The notes under the pieces are model-generated. The model saw only the letters and a list, made by a program, of their open reading frames with translations. It was not told where the DNA came from and did no database searches. DNA of 64,000 nucleotides, taken from contig NC_009614.1 of the NCBI RefSeq assembly GCF_000012825.1, positions 1,550,001-1,614,000 of the forward strand. The letters are read 5' to 3'. This DNA comes from Phocaeicola vulgatus ATCC 8482 (lineage in GTDB: Bacteria; Bacteroidota; Bacteroidia; Bacteroidales; Bacteroidaceae). How positions within the stretch are numbered: position 1 is the first letter of the stretch; every line of letters begins with the position of its first letter. This document shows positions 10,722 to 21,367 of the stretch, one piece after another. Position numbers and translations under genes: made by a program.

Positions 10722-13700
10722 TTATTCCACTCCCAAATCTTTATAAGTTCTCGGAGCCGGAACAGAAGGTAACGGTTTGCGATCCTTCAGCTCTTGTAGA
10801 ATTACTTCAATAGCTTTATTCAACTGCTGGTCTTCACCTGACTGTTCTTTTACCGGATCATTATCAATCAGAATATCAGGGTCTACTCCATGATTTTCTA
10901 CTATCCATTGACCGGTCTTTGCATCATAATTGGTAAAGAACGGAACACGCACATCCGTACCATCCATATAAGGCAACGGGCCACTGATACCGATAATGCC
11001 ACCCCATGTACGAGTACCGATAACTTTACCGATTTTATTTGCCTTAAAACTCCATGGGAACAAGTCACCGTCCGAAGCCGAGTATTTATTGATTAGCAAT
11101 ACTTTCGGACCCACTAGTGTTGCATCAGGAATGGTACCGATTTTGGTTGATCCACGACGCATGGTCAGGCGATAGGGTTCACGAAGCAAACGTTCGATAA
11201 TCATTGGAGATACATTACCACCTCCATTGGCACGGTCATCAATAATCAAGGCTTCTTTATCGAGTTGGGGATAGAAGTAGCGGGCGAATTCATTCAGACC
11301 GTCCGGTCCCATATCGGGAATATAGACGTAACCTACACGACCATTAGTTGCTTCTTCCACTTTTTTGATATTATTCTGTACCCAGTTATAATGATACAAT
11401 GGGTATTCATTGTCTAATGGTTTAATGACCACTTTACGTACTCCTTTACTTGATGCGGTACGGTTTATGCTTAGTTCAGTCAATACATTGGCTTTGCCTG
11501 CCAGCAGACTGTAAATGTTATCAACAGTAGCTGTTGAGATGCCATCAATAGCTGTGATATAATCCCCTTCTTTTACTCCGATACCCGGTTCTGTAAGGGG
11601 AGAACGCAGTTTCTGACTGTAAATTGCACCCGGTAGGATTTTGTCAATACGGTAGAAGCCACTCTTGTCACGACTCAGTTCAGCTCCCAGTAATCCCATT
11701 GGAATACGTTCGGGACCTTTTATTTCACCCGGATTCACATAAGCGTGTCCGCAAGCCAGCTCGGCAATCATCTCACCGATGATATAGTTCAAGTCCAGAC
11801 GGGTTTTTGCATGAGGAACTAATACAGCATATTTTTCTTTAATCGCATTCCAGTCTGCTCCATGCATATTTTCCAGATAGAATCCGTCACGGAAAGCCCG
11901 CCATGTTTCATCGAATATCTGAGCCCATTCTTGACTGTAATCAATGGGAGCAACCATATCGCTTAAGTTAATATTCTCTTCCAATGAGGCTTTAGTGCAT
12001 GGAAAATCACAGATATACAGATTATTTCCTTTAAAGAACAATGCTTTCCTATGATTGGCAGCTACATCCATATATGCTCCTTCGGCTACGATTTCTTCTT
12101 TTTGTTTAGCCAAATCATATACTTTGGTACTTCTACCATTGGCATACCACACTTTTTTACCGTCTGAATAGAAATTATCGTAGTTACCTGCTTGTAAAGG
12201 TAATTTAATCAGTCTTCCGGGCAAGCCTTCCGGATCTATTTTAACTGTATTATTTGTGGCTTCCGGTTTTTTATTGGCCGCATCGGTAGTCTGTTGTTCT
12301 ATGCTGACCATTTCATCCGAAGGTAATAAAGGTGACGGTGTGTCATTGGCGAGCATGGCCATATAGACTCCTCCCATACGATTATAGGCATGATTCCATT
12401 CTGTCTGGCTGTAGATGGGATTAAAATCTCTTTCGGAACTGAATATGAGGTATTTTCCATCCGTGCTGAAGACAGGTGAAGAAGAACTGTACCATTTTTC
12501 GGTCACCGGATATTCCTTACCTGAAGTCAGATGGTATACATAAATGACACTCATGTTATTAGCTCCGGATTTAGTATAGGTAATCCATTGGCTGTCTGGT
12601 GAATAGTTCACTTCATAGAACTCTCCTTCCGGATTCTGCATGACAGTCCGTTTCGCTTTTGAGGCAATATCAACTTCTACGATACGGTTTTTACGGTCGG
12701 TATAAAGTATTTTCTTGCTGTCCGGGCTCCACATCAGTTGGCGGATATAAGTATCATTGTTTTGGGTCAGTTGGATGGGATCACCCCCTTCGACAGATTG
12801 TAGCCAGATTTCAGTTTCACCGGTACGGTCACTGATATAGGCTATTTGTTTACCGTTCGGACTCCATTCTCCTTCCCGTTCATTGGCTCCCGGGGTGCGG
12901 GTGATATCACGGGTTACCCCTTTTTCGGCAGGGATATCGAATACTTCTCCGCGAGCAGTTACTACCAGACGGTGGCCATCCGGTGAAAGGCTGGCGGCAG
13001 TCAGGTTATCTGCTACCCGTTTCATTTCTTTTCGGGCATAGATATTGTCTGAAGTCAGCGTGATGGAGATTTTTTCTGATTTGCGCGTTTTAGGATCCAG
13101 TTTATAGAGGTATCCTCCATGTTCATAGACAATAATTTGTCCGTTACTGCTGGGGAATTTTACATCATAATCCGTATAGTTAGTTACTTTTTCAGTTTGT
13201 TTGGTCCGGATATTATAAACAAAGATATTCATGGTGCGATCCCGATCGGAAATAAAGTAGATTTCCTCTCCTATCCACATAGGGATAATATCTTGTGCAA
13301 TATTATTGGTGATATTCTCTACTTTCTTAGCAGCCGGATCATAAATCCAAATGTCATCTGCCATGCCACCGCGATAATATTTCCAATTACGGAATTCTCG
13401 CATAACCCGGTTGTAAGCCAGCTTTTTTCCATCGGGGGAATAGCTGCAAAAACCTCCTTCGGGTAATGGAATCACTTCGGGCATTCCTCCGTTTTTCGAT
13501 ATGCTCCATAGTTTGCCATCAAAACCGTCACTGATACGATTGCGGTAGACTATGTTTTTTCCATCCGGCGTCCAAGTCATTACTATGTTATTGGGACCCA
13601 TTCGATCTCCTAAGTCATCCCGGTTGTTTGTTGCTGTGTAGGTAAGTCGTTGGGGTTCGCCTCCGTCAGTTGGAATCAGATATACTTCAGTGTTACCGTC

Positions 13701-13946
13701 ATATTGACCGGTGAAAGCAATTGATTTTCCATCCGGAGAAAAACGTGCGAACATTTCATAACCGATATGGGAAGTCAGCTTTTGTGCTTCTCCTCCATTC
13801 AAAGGTGCTTTGTACAGATCTCCGGCGTAAGAAAAGACAATGTCGGAGCCATTGGTAGCGGGAAAACGGAGTAATCTAGCCTCATCGGCATGTCCGGTGA
13901 AAGCTGTTCCTGCCAGTAACAGGGAGAATAATAGCTTTTTGTTCAT
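10722..13946 (-). CDS. Tricorn-like S41 peptidase with beta-propeller and PDZ domain
   Basis: Predicted periplasmic protease of 1074 residues. It begins with a signal peptide (MNKKLLFSLLLAGTAFTGHA), followed by a long series of WD40-like PD40 blades (repeated SPDGK and W-S-P-N/D-G/S-K motifs) to about residue 640, a tricorn C1-like helical region, a PDZ domain near 775-830 (GVKEGDYITAIDG) and an S41 catalytic core. Candidate catalytic residues are H734 in CGHAY and S958 in YSASDGD, the tricorn pattern. It is convergent with the PUL and has its own promoter, with TAACTTTG on the minus strand at 13983-13976. A paralogue of the same architecture lies at 55859-59113. The substrate is unknown; peptide turnover in the periplasm is inferred from the family. 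Confidence 0.9.
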   Translation of the reverse strand: MNKKLLFSLLLAGTAFTGHADEARLLRFPATNGSDIVFSYAGDLYKAPLNGGEAQKLTSHIGYEMFARFSPDGKSIAFTGQYDGNTEVYLIPTDGGEPQRLTYTATNNRDDLGDRMGPNNIVMTWTPDGKNIVYRNRISDGFDGKLWSISKNGGMPEVIPLPEGGFCSYSPDGKKLAYNRVMREFRNWKYYRGGMADDIWIYDPAAKKVENITNNIAQDIIPMWIGEEIYFISDRDRTMNIFVYNIRTKQTEKVTNYTDYDVKFPSSNGQIIVYEHGGYLYKLDPKTRKSEKISITLTSDNIYARKEMKRVADNLTAASLSPDGHRLVVTARGEVFDIPAEKGVTRDITRTPGANEREGEWSPNGKQIAYISDRTGETEIWLQSVEGGDPIQLTQNNDTYIRQLMWSPDSKKILYTDRKNRIVEVDIASKAKRTVMQNPEGEFYEVNYSPDSQWITYTKSGANNMSVIYVYHLTSGKEYPVTEKWYSSSSPVFSTDGKYLIFSSERDFNPIYSQTEWNHAYNRMGGVYMAMLANDTPSPLLPSDEMVSIEQQTTDAANKKPEATNNTVKIDPEGLPGRLIKLPLQAGNYDNFYSDGKKVWYANGRSTKVYDLAKQKEEIVAEGAYMDVAANHRKALFFKGNNLYICDFPCTKASLEENINLSDMVAPIDYSQEWAQIFDETWRAFRDGFYLENMHGADWNAIKEKYAVLVPHAKTRLDLNYIIGEMIAELACGHAYVNPGEIKGPERIPMGLLGAELSRDKSGFYRIDKILPGAIYSQKLRSPLTEPGIGVKEGDYITAIDGISTATVDNIYSLLAGKANVLTELSINRTASSKGVRKVVIKPLDNEYPLYHYNWVQNNIKKVEEATNGRVGYVYIPDMGPDGLNEFARYFYPQLDKEALIIDDRANGGGNVSPMIIERLLREPYRLTMRRGSTKIGTIPDATLVGPKVLLINKYSASDGDLFPWSFKANKIGKVIGTRTWGGIIGISGPLPYMDGTDVRVPFFTNYDAKTGQWIVENHGVDPDILIDNDPVKEQSGEDQQLNKAIEVILQELKDRKPLPSVPAPRTYKDLGVE

Positions 13947-14067
13947 TTTATTTAGGGTTTGATTTTCGTCGGAAACAAAGTTAGGTATTATTCTTCAGAT
14001 TATGAGCTGGAACTTATTTCTTTTTTCAGTTGATTATTACTAGAGTTTTTTAATAAGAAATAGTTTT

Positions 14068-14101
14068 ATTGGCATGATGTTTTTAAGAAATGCTATATTT
14101 G
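14068..14101 (+). promoter_or_regulatory. Bacteroides-type promoter of the ECF sigma gene
   Basis: ATTG at 14068-14071 and TATATTTG (TAnnTTTG) at 14094-14101, 22 bases apart. Transcription would begin near 14107. This excludes the upstream ATG at 14074 and fixes the sigma factor start at 14125. Confidence 0.65.
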
Positions 14102-14124
14102 CAATATTAATAGTCTTAATAAAG

Positions 14125-14712
14125 ATGGATGCAAGTATAGTAGATAAAGATTTGATTGAAAGAATAAACAAAGGAGAAGAAAAAGCTTTTGAGGTTTTAT
14201 ATAATAGCTATTTTGTCTATCTCTGTGCTTGTGCTAATTCTTATATCTTTAACCCTGTGGAAGCGCAAGATATAGTTAATGAAACTTTTGCTAAAATATG
14301 GTATAGGCGTGGTGAGTTATCTTTTCCTATTCATGCTTATTTGATACGTGCTATTCAGAACGGGTGTTTGAATTACCTCCGTTCGCTTCACAGCCGTGAA
14401 AGAATTATAGATGAATACCGTGAAGCATTACTTGAGTATCAAGAAGAATTTTGTGCTTCCGAGTGTTCGCCTTTGCAAGAAATGGAATTAGCTGATTTGG
14501 AAAAATCAGTCCAAAATATAGTGTCTTCCTTGCCTGATAAATGCAGGTTCATTTTTGAGCAATATCTTTATTCCAATCTGACTCCTCAAGAGATTGCAGA
14601 TAAAAATAATATTTCAGTCAATACAGTCAGAGTACATGTAAAAAATGCCATGGATAAAATAAGAGAAAAGGTGGGATCTAGAGTAGGGATTCTATTATTT
14701 TTTCTTTTCTAA
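14125..14712 (+). CDS. ECF-type RNA polymerase sigma factor
   Basis: Sigma-70 family factor of the extracytoplasmic function group, 195 residues from the ATG at 14125. Region 2 shows FEVLYNSYFVYLCACANSY and ETFAKIW; region 4 shows LPDKCRFIFEQYLYSNLTPQEIA and ISVNTVRVHVKNAMDKIRE, the helix-turn-helix that reads the -35 element. An in-frame ATG at 14074 would add 17 hydrophobic residues unlike the family and lies upstream of the likely transcription start, so it was not used. The gene is followed by a FecR-like anti-sigma factor and an STN-containing SusC, the usual cell-surface signalling cascade in which glycan binding at the receptor releases the sigma factor to raise expression of the same PUL. 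Confidence 0.93.
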   Translation: MDASIVDKDLIERINKGEEKAFEVLYNSYFVYLCACANSYIFNPVEAQDIVNETFAKIWYRRGELSFPIHAYLIRAIQNGCLNYLRSLHSRERIIDEYREALLEYQEEFCASECSPLQEMELADLEKSVQNIVSSLPDKCRFIFEQYLYSNLTPQEIADKNNISVNTVRVHVKNAMDKIREKVGSRVGILLFFLF

Positions 14713-14767
14713 AAAAAGAATGAAAAAAATCTGTTTTTGGCTTAAATGTTTTGTCTGTTGCTTGTGT

Positions 14768-14786
14768 ATTATCTATAGTAGATAAT
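14768..14786. repeat. Short inverted repeat before the anti-sigma gene
   Basis: ATTATCTA, three bases, TAGATAAT: an 8-bp perfect inverted repeat 14 bases before the anti-sigma start codon. It may be a small hairpin in the mRNA; no T-tract follows. Confidence 0.4.
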
Positions 14787-14800
14787 TCCAAAGATATAAA

Positions 14801-15811
14801 ATGAACAGCCAAATAGATGAATTTGAACGAATAATGCTGGATTATCTGAAAGGCGAAATCTCGTCTGAAGATATGCAGAAACTAACTATATTACTGAAAA
14901 GAGAGAATACTTGTCGCGAAAAATATCGTGAAATAGCCCGTTCTTATGCATTGGCATCCTCTTCTTGGTTTGCACGCAGGAAAGAGCAAAACTTTGAGCA
15001 ATTGTGTGATACATTGAATTTCTATTCTTCTCGTAAACATTCTTTTTTCCGTAAAATAAGCGTTTGGAGAAGCGTTGCTATATGGACTTTACTGATTGGT
15101 TGTAGTATAACATTCTTTTATTTATATCATTCGCCTAGTCCAGAAGTTCTTACTCCTTCTTATTGTCAGATTGAGGTTCCCCAGGGGGCCAGTTCGAAAT
15201 TATTATTGCCTGATAGTACCATTGTTTTTCTGAATGGGGGGACGGTTTTAAAGTATGATGTTTCTTTGCAGCAGCGGACTGACCGGAAAGTTTTTCTTTC
15301 AGGTGAGGCTTATTTCAAAGTTTCTAGAAATATGCTCAAGCCTTTTATTGTTCATACGGGGGAATTGAATATAAAAGTATTAGGTACAACATTTAATGTG
15401 GCTTCTTATCCTGATGATGCGGAAATAAAAGTGAGCCTTGTGGAAGGTAGTGTGAATGTTTACACTACTTCAGATGCTAAAAAGAATATTCTTCTTTCTC
15501 CTGATGAGCAAGCTGTTTATAATAAAAATGATAAGGTATTGTCTATGAGAAAGATAGATGCGGTATCTCAAGCAGCATGGACTACAGGAAGACTGGTATT
15601 TGTTAATGAAAAGTTATTTGATATTTTGAAAACAATCGGGAAAAAATATGATGTACAGATACTTGTGCAGTCTCGGAAAGTGTATACTGAATATTTTTCA
15701 GGAAGTATAGATACGAATCTGACTTTGGATGAAATTCTTTCTTATTTAGATGTGGATAATAAGTTTATGTGGAGAAAGAAAGGAAAAACAATAGTTATTA
15801 CAGACCGGTAA
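14801..15811 (+). CDS. FecR-family anti-sigma factor
   Basis: Inner-membrane regulator of 336 residues that holds the ECF sigma factor and receives the signal from the outer-membrane receptor. The N-terminal cytoplasmic part (1-85) is charged and helical, one membrane helix lies at about 90-110 (VAIWTLLIGCSITFFYLY), and the periplasmic FecR domain has VPQGASSKLLLPDSTIVFLN and the GEAYFKV motif. The C-terminal DUF4974 domain (about 260-334) ends with MWRKKGKTIVITD. It follows the sigma gene by 88 bases, with a small inverted repeat in the gap, and precedes its partner SusC. The pairing is inferred from order and domain content. Confidence 0.93.
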   Translation: MNSQIDEFERIMLDYLKGEISSEDMQKLTILLKRENTCREKYREIARSYALASSSWFARRKEQNFEQLCDTLNFYSSRKHSFFRKISVWRSVAIWTLLIGCSITFFYLYHSPSPEVLTPSYCQIEVPQGASSKLLLPDSTIVFLNGGTVLKYDVSLQQRTDRKVFLSGEAYFKVSRNMLKPFIVHTGELNIKVLGTTFNVASYPDDAEIKVSLVEGSVNVYTTSDAKKNILLSPDEQAVYNKNDKVLSMRKIDAVSQAAWTTGRLVFVNEKLFDILKTIGKKYDVQILVQSRKVYTEYFSGSIDTNLTLDEILSYLDVDNKFMWRKKGKTIVITDR

Positions 15812-15875
15812 CTGATAGATAAAAAGTACTGTGAAAAGTACATGCTTAAATAATTGTTAACTAAAAATTCTAAGT

Positions 15876-18800
15876 ATGAAAAAAAACTTTTGTAAAGTTC
15901 GTAGGGGGCATTGCCTCTCTCTTGTATGGATAGTTTCATTTCTACTATGGGGAAATGTCACTATGGCCGCATTGCCTATTCAGGAGGCAAAACTTTCTAT
16001 ACAACAGCGTTCAGTGGCTTTGAGTCGGGTTTTTTATGAGATTGAAAAACAGACCGGCTACTCTTTCCTTGTTCGTAATAATGATATTAATATGAATGAG
16101 AAAGTATCTATTGATGTTAAAAATAAAAGTGTGGAAGAGGTGCTTGAGATGTTGTTTGTAGGGAAAAATATCCGTTATAAAGTGGAAGGGGAGCATATTT
16201 CTGTTTATAAACCCCAGCAATCAAGACAAAATGCAATTACCGGATTGGTTATGGATGTGGCAAAAGAACCAGTTATTGGTGCTTCTGTTGTGGTAATGGG
16301 ATCTACTAACGGGTGTATCACAGATTTTGATGGAAAATTTTCTTTAGAAGTTTCTGAATTTCCTGTGAAGTTACAAATCAGTTATATTGGTTATAAATCT
16401 CAAGAGGTAACTGTACGTGATACAAAAACTATTCAGGTGGTATTACGTGAGGACACTGAAACTTTAGATGAAGTGGTGGTAGTGGGATACGGTTCGCAGA
16501 AAAAAGCAAACCTGACAGGAGCCGTTGCCTCGGTCAAGATGGATGAAGTGATAGGCAATCGTCCTTTGTCACAAGCTGCTGATGCATTGCAAGGTACGGT
16601 TCCCGGCTTGTTTGTGTCTAGTGATGGCAATGCTCCAGGTAAAAGTAAGTCATTCCAGATTCGTGGCGCTTATTCTGTAGGTATTAAAAATGATGATGGT
16701 TCTTATGGTAGTGCTATCAAGCCTTTGATTTTGATTGACAATGTGGAAGGAGACTTGGATATGGTTAATCCTGAGGATATTGAAACGGTTACAGTGTTGA
16801 AAGATGCTGCTTCAGCTGCCATTTATGGTGCCCGTGCTGCCGGTGGTGTAATTTTGGTTACTACCAAACGTCCGAAAGGAGAAACTTCTTTCCAACTGAA
16901 TTATAATAATAACTTTGCCTTTGCAACTGCCATGAATTTGCCAGAACAGGCACCGTTGATGGAATATTTGCAGGCCTATTCTGATGCAGCCGGAGATCAA
17001 TTCTGGACAATGGGTTCGCCTAGTGTAAGCAAATGGATGGGATATTTGGAGCAATATCGTAATAATCCGTCTTCTATTCCTACTGTCGGCGATGGTATCT
17101 TTAAAGATACGGATGGGGCTGTTTATTATATGAATGAAAAGGACTTGGTGAAGAACATGCTTGAGACTAGTTTCCAGCATACACATAATATATCAATGAC
17201 AGGTGGTACTGATAAGCTCCGTTATCGTCTTTCTGCCGGATTTATTGATAATGACGGTGTGCTGATTACTGACAAGGATAAATACAGACGAATGAATGTC
17301 AGTGGATTTATATCTGCCAATGTTACAAAATGGTTTACTCAGGAAGCCACTTTTAGCTATGCACATAGTAAAAGAATGGAGCCAAAGTCTGCTTTGGGCG
17401 CTGTTTACAGTACTCGTCTTGCTTCTTTCTATCCGGAAGGCAATATGCCGGAAGGTATTTCTGCTGCAGGCGATGGATTACCTTTCTTTACTCCGTCCAA
17501 TCAGATACGTTGGTCCAATCCAGAAAAAACATTGTATGACAATCCTCGTATTTTCCTGAAGTCTATATTGAAGCCATTAAAGGGATTTGAAATAGCATTT
17601 GAATATACTTTCGACAAGAATATATATGATTATAGCTGGTATACGGGAAGTGTGGTATATACTACTGTGCAAGGTGGTAAAGACACGACTCCGACCAATG
17701 ACTATTTACAAAAAAAGAAAAGATATACCGACTATAACTCAATCAACTTGTATGGTACTTATGATTTCTCATTGGGTAATCATCAGTTTAAGATAATGGC
17801 AGGTTTCAATCAAGAATCCAGTTATCAGGAAACAATGGAGGCTTTATCCTATGGACAAGCTGTTATTGAGGTGCCTTCATTGGGTTCGGGTACATCTACA
17901 TTGAAAGCTACGGACAAGTATAATGAGTTTTCTGTTCGCGGCGGATTCTTCCGTGTGAATTACAACTATCAGGATAAATATTTGCTGGAAGTAAACGGAC
18001 GTTATGACGGTTCTTCTAAGTTTCCTAAAGAATCACGTTACGGTTTCTTCCCCTCTGTTTCGGCCGGTTGGAACATTGCACAGGAAAAATTCATGGAAAG
18101 TACTCAGAATTGGTTAGGTTCTTTGAAGCTACGTGCTTCTTATGGTATGATTGGTAACCAGAACGTGCCTGCTTATTCGTTTATTCCAACTATGGCGGTG
18201 AATAATAAATACAATGGTTGGATATCCAATGGTAATTATGTAACCGCTATTACTTCTATTCCTTCATTGGTAAGTCGTAACTTTACTTGGGAAAAGGTAG
18301 GGACATTAGACATCGGTATTGATTTCTCTATGTTCAGTAATCGCTTTACAGGTACTTTTGACTGGTATCAGCGTAATACGAACGGCATGCTTGCTCCGGG
18401 TGTGCAATTGCCTGCTGTAGTAGGTGCGGATGCTCCTTATCAGAATACGGCAGATATGCGTACACGTGGCTGGGAACTGAGTTTCAATTGGCGCGACCAG
18501 ATTGGAAAGGTGAGCTACCGAGTCGGTTTCAACCTGTCCGACAGCAAGTCAAAGATTGTGAAGTATGACAGTAACTCATCCTACATATTAAGCAGCCAAA
18601 AGACGAATGCGCTGACGGGTGGAACATATACATTTTGGGAGTTTTATAAAGGTAAGGAATTAGGCGAAATCTGGGGATATGAAACAGATGGTTATTATAC
18701 CGTAGACGATTTTGTCGATACTTCTTCATGGAAATTAAAGGATGGCGTTCCAAGCATAGATGGCTATAATCCTCGTCCGGGTGATGTGAAGTTCAAGAAC

Positions 18801-19403
18801 TTAATGGATGATGAAAGAGGGACAAATATGATTTCCAGCGGTAACAATACGTTGAATAATCCGGGCGACCGTAAAGTGATTGGTAATGAAACTCCTCGTT
18901 ATCTTTATGGTATTAATCTAGGATTAAACTATAAAGGTTTTGATTTGAGTGCCTTTTTGCAAGGAACCGGTAAACGCGATAAATGGATTGCCAATACATT
19001 GACTTTCCCATTATATTCTGACTTTAAGTTTATTCCTTTATATAAAGGTTTGGGTGATTACTGGCAACCGGTAGATGCTGCCAATGGTGATTACACAGCA
19101 GTTAATCCTAATGCTGAGTTCCCACGTATTTATGGCAACTATGGTAACCAAGGCTCTAATTACCGCCAGTCAGACAAGTACTTGTCCGATGCTTCTTATC
19201 TGCGTATCAAGAATGTTACTTTGTCATATACATTCCCCAAAGCATGGATTACCAAAATATCTTTGTCGCAGTTACGTGCTTTTGTCAGTGTAGAAAATCT
19301 GGCAACGTTCTCATCATTGCCAAAGGGTATCGACCCGGAAACGCTGAAATGGGATTATCCCGCATTCCGCACAGTATCCTTTGGGCTTAATCTTACATTA
19401 TAA
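15876..19403 (+). CDS. SusC-family TonB-dependent transducer with N-terminal STN domain
   Basis: Outer-membrane glycan importer of 1175 residues that also signals. After a signal peptide (about 1-31, ending TMAA) comes an STN domain at about 38-110 (LSRVFYEIEKQTGYSFLVRN and KNKSVEEVLEMLF), the part that contacts the FecR-type anti-sigma factor. Then follow the carboxypeptidase-D-like domain (ITDFDGKFSLEV), the TonB box region DEVVVVGYGSQKKA, the plug domain (LKDAASAAIYGARAAGGVI) and the beta-barrel, which ends TVSFGLNLTL. Signal reception by STN and the neighbouring sigma/anti-sigma genes form one regulatory circuit. The susD partner starts 21 bases downstream. Confidence 0.96.
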   Translation: MKKNFCKVRRGHCLSLVWIVSFLLWGNVTMAALPIQEAKLSIQQRSVALSRVFYEIEKQTGYSFLVRNNDINMNEKVSIDVKNKSVEEVLEMLFVGKNIRYKVEGEHISVYKPQQSRQNAITGLVMDVAKEPVIGASVVVMGSTNGCITDFDGKFSLEVSEFPVKLQISYIGYKSQEVTVRDTKTIQVVLREDTETLDEVVVVGYGSQKKANLTGAVASVKMDEVIGNRPLSQAADALQGTVPGLFVSSDGNAPGKSKSFQIRGAYSVGIKNDDGSYGSAIKPLILIDNVEGDLDMVNPEDIETVTVLKDAASAAIYGARAAGGVILVTTKRPKGETSFQLNYNNNFAFATAMNLPEQAPLMEYLQAYSDAAGDQFWTMGSPSVSKWMGYLEQYRNNPSSIPTVGDGIFKDTDGAVYYMNEKDLVKNMLETSFQHTHNISMTGGTDKLRYRLSAGFIDNDGVLITDKDKYRRMNVSGFISANVTKWFTQEATFSYAHSKRMEPKSALGAVYSTRLASFYPEGNMPEGISAAGDGLPFFTPSNQIRWSNPEKTLYDNPRIFLKSILKPLKGFEIAFEYTFDKNIYDYSWYTGSVVYTTVQGGKDTTPTNDYLQKKKRYTDYNSINLYGTYDFSLGNHQFKIMAGFNQESSYQETMEALSYGQAVIEVPSLGSGTSTLKATDKYNEFSVRGGFFRVNYNYQDKYLLEVNGRYDGSSKFPKESRYGFFPSVSAGWNIAQEKFMESTQNWLGSLKLRASYGMIGNQNVPAYSFIPTMAVNNKYNGWISNGNYVTAITSIPSLVSRNFTWEKVGTLDIGIDFSMFSNRFTGTFDWYQRNTNGMLAPGVQLPAVVGADAPYQNTADMRTRGWELSFNWRDQIGKVSYRVGFNLSDSKSKIVKYDSNSSYILSSQKTNALTGGTYTFWEFYKGKELGEIWGYETDGYYTVDDFVDTSSWKLKDGVPSIDGYNPRPGDVKFKNLMDDERGTNMISSGNNTLNNPGDRKVIGNETPRYLYGINLGLNYKGFDLSAFLQGTGKRDKWIANTLTFPLYSDFKFIPLYKGLGDYWQPVDAANGDYTAVNPNAEFPRIYGNYGNQGSNYRQSDKYLSDASYLRIKNVTLSYTFPKAWITKISLSQLRAFVSVENLATFSSLPKGIDPETLKWDYPAFRTVSFGLNLTL

Positions 19404-19424
19404 ACCTTAAATTAGTACGAGTAT

Positions 19425-21347
19425 ATGAAAAGATTATTTATAAGTTTAGCAATTCTCGCAGGAATCAGCCTCTCTAGTTGTAATGATAGTTTCTTGGAAA
19501 AGACTCCTGTTACAGACTTGACGGAGAATAATGCATTCAATTCCTACGATAACTTCAAGGCTTTTATGTGGCCTTGTTATGAGATGTTTACAAATAATAC
19601 TATTCGCACTTCCTTACAAGGATTCGGACAAGACGGACAGTATAAGGGCGATATGGCAGCAGGATACTTTCAGCAAAAATATGAAAGTGGCTACAATGAA
19701 TTTGCTTATCAGACAGTTGCCAGTGTAGCATCCGGTAATGGCTGGGATTTTAAATCATTTATCCGCCGTGTCAATATCATGCTTTCACACATTGATAATT
19801 CTAGTATGACAGAGGCTCAGAAAGACCATTGGCGTGCAGTAGGATATTTTTTTCATTCTTTTTGGTATATGGAATTGATAGATCGTTTTGGCGATGTGCC
19901 TTGGGTGGACCAGGTATTGCAGGAAGATTCTCCCGAAGCTTATGGACCTCGTGTGGATAGAAAAACCGTAGCCGACAAGGTATTGGAACGTCTGCAATGG
20001 GCGGAACAGAATATTGGAAATTTCACATCACAGGATGGGGACAATACGATTAACCAAGATTGTGTACGTGCCGTTATTTCGCGTTTCGGATTACGTGAAG
20101 GTACATGGAGGAAATATCATGAATTGGGTGATGCTGAAAAATATCTGCAAGAGTGTGTACGCGCATCCGAGTTATTAATGGCCGCTTATCCTACTCTTTA
20201 CACAGGAACAGACGGTCAACCCGGTGCCGGATATGGTGAAATGTGGACAACAGAGGATTTGGGACAAGTTCCAGGTATCATTCTCTATAAATCTTATGTG
20301 AAGGATATAAATCCTATGGGCATGAGTTATATTGAACATACTTCTTCACACTATGTGGAGATGAACCAGAATACGGTAGATCTTTATTTGATGAAGAATG
20401 GCAAGCCGATTTTGGCTGACGGATCGGGCTACCATGGAAATAAGGACATGTATGCGGTATTTCGTGACCGTGACCCGCGTTTGTATCACACGGTTATACC
20501 TCCTTATAAAGTAAAATCTGGAAAAGGCGACTATCCTACCTGGTCGTATACAGACAATCCGGCAGACCGTGAATATATTGATATTATGGGAGCAAATGAA
20601 AGTTGCAGTAACCCGGGTGTTGGTATGAAACGTTTGCCTGGGCAGAACTGGAGTGCATCACTTGTACCTGAAATACCAAGATTAGGTACTGGAGCATTTG
20701 TGACTTGCCGTTCAGGCTACTATGTATGGAAGAATTGGGATAACTGGGAAACCAGCTTTAATAATGGTAATTTGAATACAGCTGACAAACCTATTTTTAA
20801 AATTGAAGAAGTCCTGTTGAATGAAGCTGAAGCCAAATTTGAATTGGGAGTATTTGACCAAGGGGTTGCAGACAAAACAATCAATAAGTTGCGTGATCGT
20901 GCCGGTGTAGTCAAAATGGTGGTTGCTGACATTAATGATAGTTTTGATCCTAACCGTGGAAAATACTATCCTAAAGGTAATGAAAGTGGTATTTTGGTTG
21001 ATCCTGTCTTATGGGAAATTCGTCGCGAACGTATTATAGAATTGATGGGTGAGGGATTTGGTATTTATGATATCCGTCGTTGGCGTATGGCTCCGTGGTT
21101 CCTCAATAAACCTGCAACTGGTCTTTGGATGAGTAAAGAAGAGGCAATGAAAAATAATATGACTTTATATAATCCTGCAACTGGTTATTCTGATGGAACT
21201 GACGGTTCATTGACGGAAGGTAATTTGTATCTTTTCAATGATCCTCTAAAAGAAGGTAAAGGTTGGTTAGATAAATATTATTTGTATCAAGTACCGACTA
21301 CCGAAATATTATTGAACCCAGAACTGGAACAGAATCCTGGTTGGTAA
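19425..21347 (+). CDS. SusD/RagB-family surface glycan-binding lipoprotein
   Basis: Partner of the preceding SusC, 640 residues. The lipoprotein signal has lipobox LSSC (Cys at residue 19) followed by NDSFLEKTPVTDLTENNAF. The helical RagB core shows AVGYFFHSFWYMELIDRFGDVPWV, and the C-terminal region has KIEEVLLNEAEAKFELG, RDRAGV and EIRRERIIELMGEGFGIYDIRRW. An extended loop region around residues 300-400 may shape the binding face. It is in the same operon as the STN-SusC and is followed after 94 bases by two sulfatase genes, with a weak hairpin in between that could lower their expression. Confidence 0.95.
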   Translation: MKRLFISLAILAGISLSSCNDSFLEKTPVTDLTENNAFNSYDNFKAFMWPCYEMFTNNTIRTSLQGFGQDGQYKGDMAAGYFQQKYESGYNEFAYQTVASVASGNGWDFKSFIRRVNIMLSHIDNSSMTEAQKDHWRAVGYFFHSFWYMELIDRFGDVPWVDQVLQEDSPEAYGPRVDRKTVADKVLERLQWAEQNIGNFTSQDGDNTINQDCVRAVISRFGLREGTWRKYHELGDAEKYLQECVRASELLMAAYPTLYTGTDGQPGAGYGEMWTTEDLGQVPGIILYKSYVKDINPMGMSYIEHTSSHYVEMNQNTVDLYLMKNGKPILADGSGYHGNKDMYAVFRDRDPRLYHTVIPPYKVKSGKGDYPTWSYTDNPADREYIDIMGANESCSNPGVGMKRLPGQNWSASLVPEIPRLGTGAFVTCRSGYYVWKNWDNWETSFNNGNLNTADKPIFKIEEVLLNEAEAKFELGVFDQGVADKTINKLRDRAGVVKMVVADINDSFDPNRGKYYPKGNESGILVDPVLWEIRRERIIELMGEGFGIYDIRRWRMAPWFLNKPATGLWMSKEEAMKNNMTLYNPATGYSDGTDGSLTEGNLYLFNDPLKEGKGWLDKYYLYQVPTTEILLNPELEQNPGW

Positions 21348-21367
21348 TTTATAGTGTGATACGAATG